Position numbers and translations under genes: made by a program
Assembly (NCBI GenBank): GCA_041628815.1
Contig: JBFKOL010000206.1
Span: 1 to 7,596 of the forward strand
Origin: JBFKOL01 sp041628815
GTDB lineage: Bacteria; Bacteroidota; Bacteroidia; Chitinophagales; Saprospiraceae
Length of the DNA stretch: 7,596 nucleotides
Direction of reading: 5' to 3'
The notes under the pieces: model-generated
Databases searched by the model: none
The model's input: only the letters and a program-made list of their open reading frames with translations
Told to the model about the DNA's origin: nothing
Shown here: one piece after another, positions 6,401 to 7,596 of the stretch
Numbering within the stretch: position 1 is the stretch's first letter
Layout: the number at the start of each line of letters is the position of its first letter

Positions 6401-7596
6401 ACTTCGAACAAATCAGACTTACGGTGACTTGATTCTCTCCACCAGTACATCATCTCAAACCGGATTGAGTATCTCATCTTGCCTTTTTGATGGAGGTGGT
6501 ATGGCGCTTAACCTGCAAAGTTCCAACAATAACCGTTCGGAGCATATCAGGATAACAAATAACGTATTCAGAAATCAAGTTTCATATGGAATATACCTGA
6601 CTAATGCCATATCTCCCGAGATAAAGTATAACACGATAGTCTCCCATCCTTCCTTTACTTATGCATACGCAATATATACTTCACCCTCATTCGACGAGAC
6701 GGTCATTGCCGCTAACCAGATCAATGTACTCAGAAGTGGGAACGGAATTTATCTAAATAATCAAGTCACATCGAATGATGAAATGCCATCAGCACTCATC
6801 GCCAATAATTTCATTCATATCGCTGGGACCAATCAGAACTATGGATTATGGATAGTAAGTCAAAACACCCATAATGTCTTCTATAATACCATAAACGTAA
6901 CCAACACTAATTTCGCGAGCAGAGCGCTGTACTTATCCTTCACGAATAATGTCCACTTGCGTAACAATATTTTCTCCAATAAAGGCCAGGGATACGCCAT
7001 TTACAGTGATGGCCCGAATAGCATAACATCATCTGATTATAACAATTTTTTCGTGGTCAGCGACAAGCTTGCCTACCTAAATGGAAATGATATAACAACT
7101 CTTCAGGATTGGCAGCTGAACACCGGACACGACCTGCATTCAATTGTTGAAAATCCCATTTTCATTTCAGATACAAGTTACCGGGTTACACAAATATCAT
7201 TGAACAATGCAGGCATCCCTGTTGAGGAAGTCATGATAGATATCGAAGGTGAGCAAAGAAATGTTCAGTTTCCAGATATTGGTGCGGATGAATTTGATCC
7301 CCCCGCAACGGATGCCGGTGTAATATTTGTTGGCACCAGTCGCTTTCCCTTCGAAGCGGGCAACCAGGTCATTCGCGCCAGAATCAAAAATTTTGGTGCA
7401 GATCCCCTAATCTCAGCCGTGGTTAAATGGACGATTGATGATGTAGAACAGACGGCTGTAAACTGGGAAGGCGCCCTGCTATCGAATGATACAACCACAG
7501 TTACACTCGGACCAATTGACTTTATTTTGGGAACCGGTTATGATCTCGTATCGTGGACTGAATCACCTAATAATATGGTGGATGGTGTGGCTGCCA
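3483..7596 (+). CDS. Giant secreted protein with repeated CARDB and right-handed beta-helix modules (C-terminus beyond window)
   Basis: The frame is open from ATG 3483 to the right edge: 1371 residues, incomplete. An in-frame stop at 3468-3470 fixes the start region. Residues 1-22 are a signal peptide ending LFGQ. Residues about 23-204 form a beta-rich N-terminal domain of a type common on secreted Bacteroidota proteins (PINIYFKSRRVQIVYKKVEL near the start, then YFWNGEENILIDVCF). After that the protein is modular: CARDB-like domains begin at residues 205, 739 and 1277, each with the mark W[TS]xxPNN, and the two complete ones lead into YTIGGTDPD (318, 850) and then a beta-helix rich in NN[FI] turns, closing with PDIGADEFDPP (726, 1264). 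Beta-helices of this sort serve in adhesion or polysaccharide binding or cleavage. I see no identifiable catalytic site, so adhesion or matrix structure is the safer reading. A type IX sorting domain is expected at the unseen C-terminus. LLGC (12-15) resembles a lipobox, but the hydrophobic run continues past it, favouring ordinary signal peptidase cleavage. Confidence 0.88.
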   Translation, partial: MGNKMLILFLPLLGCFVSLFGQESIIVGNGDLITNNQDPSPINIYFKSRRVQIVYKKVELNAAGFTEGYISKIGFFVVQAPTSRSLPNFSVRMKGTSSINAGQLDNEGLTDVFYSLEHTPVNNAFDEITLDKPYFWNGEENILIDVCFGILDNYFSEGTVKYDTATSGMYSIQNDNLNTCDQTSGTVFDIKPQLFLEIFEQKPNDIAVTSLISPVDFCSGNNEIQILLTNYGTNINTAVDVNWTFDGQLQQLITHSNSINNPSSGDNTAIVSLGTKNFEPRKRHEIVVWTSNPNNSVDGNTFNDTLQVTLAAGFEGTYTIGGTDPDYASISTAIEDLNAFGVCGDVTLNIRDAFYNEQFEINKIKGVSSSATVTIQSESQEAENVVISHSSGFDNNFVVRLNNSEWIVFKNLTIEATATFYSRVLELSGSPSNLQFEGNIFRGINSELIFSNLSTSFDNLRFFNNTFVSGSSGISLFSQATDLSRGLIISGNKFQNQSNNGLRLTYFEAPEITSNVFSSNTSSFYEGIVLSNCSANARVIGNQIFHIQSGRGIYASSLLGNEGNIAVIANNFVHMIGTNSIQGIYSEFGEYQLIAYNSVNILNTNEDSRAFQNHFGSNKTVINNIFSNEGGGYSAHLSGNEPFIQFDYNDLYTSGEFIGIYADEDLIDLPMWQSTTGLDSNSISEIPIFLADTSFRTVQIALNAKALPTNLVTTDLEGDSRSAISPDIGADEFDPPTIDAALIDLKPVTFPFDVGMQEIVVELKNFGVDTLQSVTIQWTLDGLIQNNVEWTGTLASSETEAISLGHVNFDLGVPRRIEAWSSNPNNIADVITVNDTVRIESLFAGLKGSYTIGGTDPDFQTINDAIVVLNGGGITGNTIFNIRPGTYPVKQVVSSIPGADSLKNVTIQSESNDSTDVILTSSNTTFNENYLFLLDGTQWLTFKHLTLQSINQSYNRIIELVDDCSNLKFESLVLRTNQTYGDLILSTSTSSQTGLSISSCLFDGGGMALNLQSSNNNRSEHIRITNNVFRNQVSYGIYLTNAISPEIKYNTIVSHPSFTYAYAIYTSPSFDETVIAANQINVLRSGNGIYLNNQVTSNDEMPSALIANNFIHIAGTNQNYGLWIVSQNTHNVFYNTINVTNTNFASRALYLSFTNNVHLRNNIFSNKGQGYAIYSDGPNSITSSDYNNFFVVSDKLAYLNGNDITTLQDWQLNTGHDLHSIVENPIFISDTSYRVTQISLNNAGIPVEEVMIDIEGEQRNVQFPDIGADEFDPPATDAGVIFVGTSRFPFEAGNQVIRARIKNFGADPLISAVVKWTIDDVEQTAVNWEGALLSNDTTTVTLGPIDFILGTGYDLVSWTESPNNMVDGVAA
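4095..5696 (+). repeat. Protein-level module 1 of the giant protein (CARDB plus beta-helix)
   Basis: The unit covers residues 205-738, 534 residues. It opens DIAVTSLISPVDF, passes through NWTFDGQ and VVWTSNPNNSVDG, then YTIGGTDPDYASI, a long beta-helix with NNIFSNEGGGYS near its end, and closes at DIGADEFDPPTI. It contains Cys residues near the start of the CARDB part (FCSGN) and at GVCGD that module 2 lacks at the matching places. Confidence 0.75.
5697..7310 (+). repeat. Protein-level module 2 of the giant protein
   Basis: The unit covers residues 739-1276, 538 residues, and follows module 1 without a linker. The order of landmarks is identical: QWTLDGL, EAWSSNPNNIAD, YTIGGTDPDFQTI, NNFIHIAGTN, NNIFSNKGQGYA, PDIGADEFDPP. 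The YTIGG marks of modules 1 and 2 are 1596 bases (532 codons) apart. The DNA has diverged freely at synonymous sites, so the duplication is old or the copies are not being homogenised. Confidence 0.75.
7311..7596 (+). repeat. Protein-level module 3 of the giant protein (first 95 residues only)
   Basis: Residues 1277-1371 repeat the CARDB portion: DAGVIFVGTSRFPFEAG, KNFGADPL, KWTIDD and VSWTESPNNMVDG align with DAALIDLKPVTFPFDVG, KNFGVDTL, QWTLDG and EAWSSNPNNIAD of module 2. It starts 1614 bases after module 2. A third YTIGG segment and beta-helix are predicted just beyond the window. Confidence 0.7.

Noticed and set aside
7265..7498. Minus-strand 77-residue open frame
   Set aside because: Antisense to module 3 and the end of module 2 of the giant protein; no independent evidence.

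Overview
The window reads as accessory, surface-oriented DNA from a member of the Bacteroidota; the style of the proteins suggests something near the Saprospiria/Lewinella group, but that placement is an inference. Three things support the phylum: a good match to the Bacteroidota promoter (TTG, 18-base spacer, TATGTTTG) ahead of the first gene; start codons preceded by A/T-rich sequence with no clear Shine-Dalgarno; and a large exported protein made of beta-helix and CARDB-like modules of the kind usually sent out by the type IX secretion system. Both window edges cut through a gene.

Layout. 1-873 (-): the N-terminal 291 residues of an exported tetratricopeptide-repeat protein, cut off at the left edge. 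874-1035: a divergent control region with the promoter for the TPR gene, an inverted repeat next to it and a short direct repeat. 1036-1461 (+): a small four-helix membrane protein of unknown function, starting at GTG, followed by a weak candidate terminator. 1590-2618 (-), converging on it: a secreted trimeric fibre-like protein with five head repeats and a C-terminal peptidase S74 intramolecular chaperone with a recognisable Ser-Lys dyad. 2619-2862: no gene; a few short palindromes. 2863-3048 (-): a 61-residue coiled-coil ORF that resembles the extreme C-terminus of an S74 chaperone and may be a gene remnant. 3049-3482: an AT-rich divergent spacer with no convincing gene. 3483-7596 (+): the first 1371 residues of a giant exported protein with a signal peptide, an N-terminal beta-sandwich-like domain, and repeated CARDB plus right-handed beta-helix modules of about 535 residues each. 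It runs off the right edge early in its third module.

The gene orientations (-, +, -, -, +) mean there is no long operon, and nothing shows that the genes work as one pathway. What they share is location: three of the four confident products carry signal peptides and repetitive protein-protein or surface architectures, and the fourth is an integral membrane protein. I see no rRNA, tRNA, CRISPR array, insertion sequence, phage structural cluster or defence system. The most interesting items are the self-processing fibre protein with a possible decayed relative beside it, and the giant modular protein with a large repeat period.
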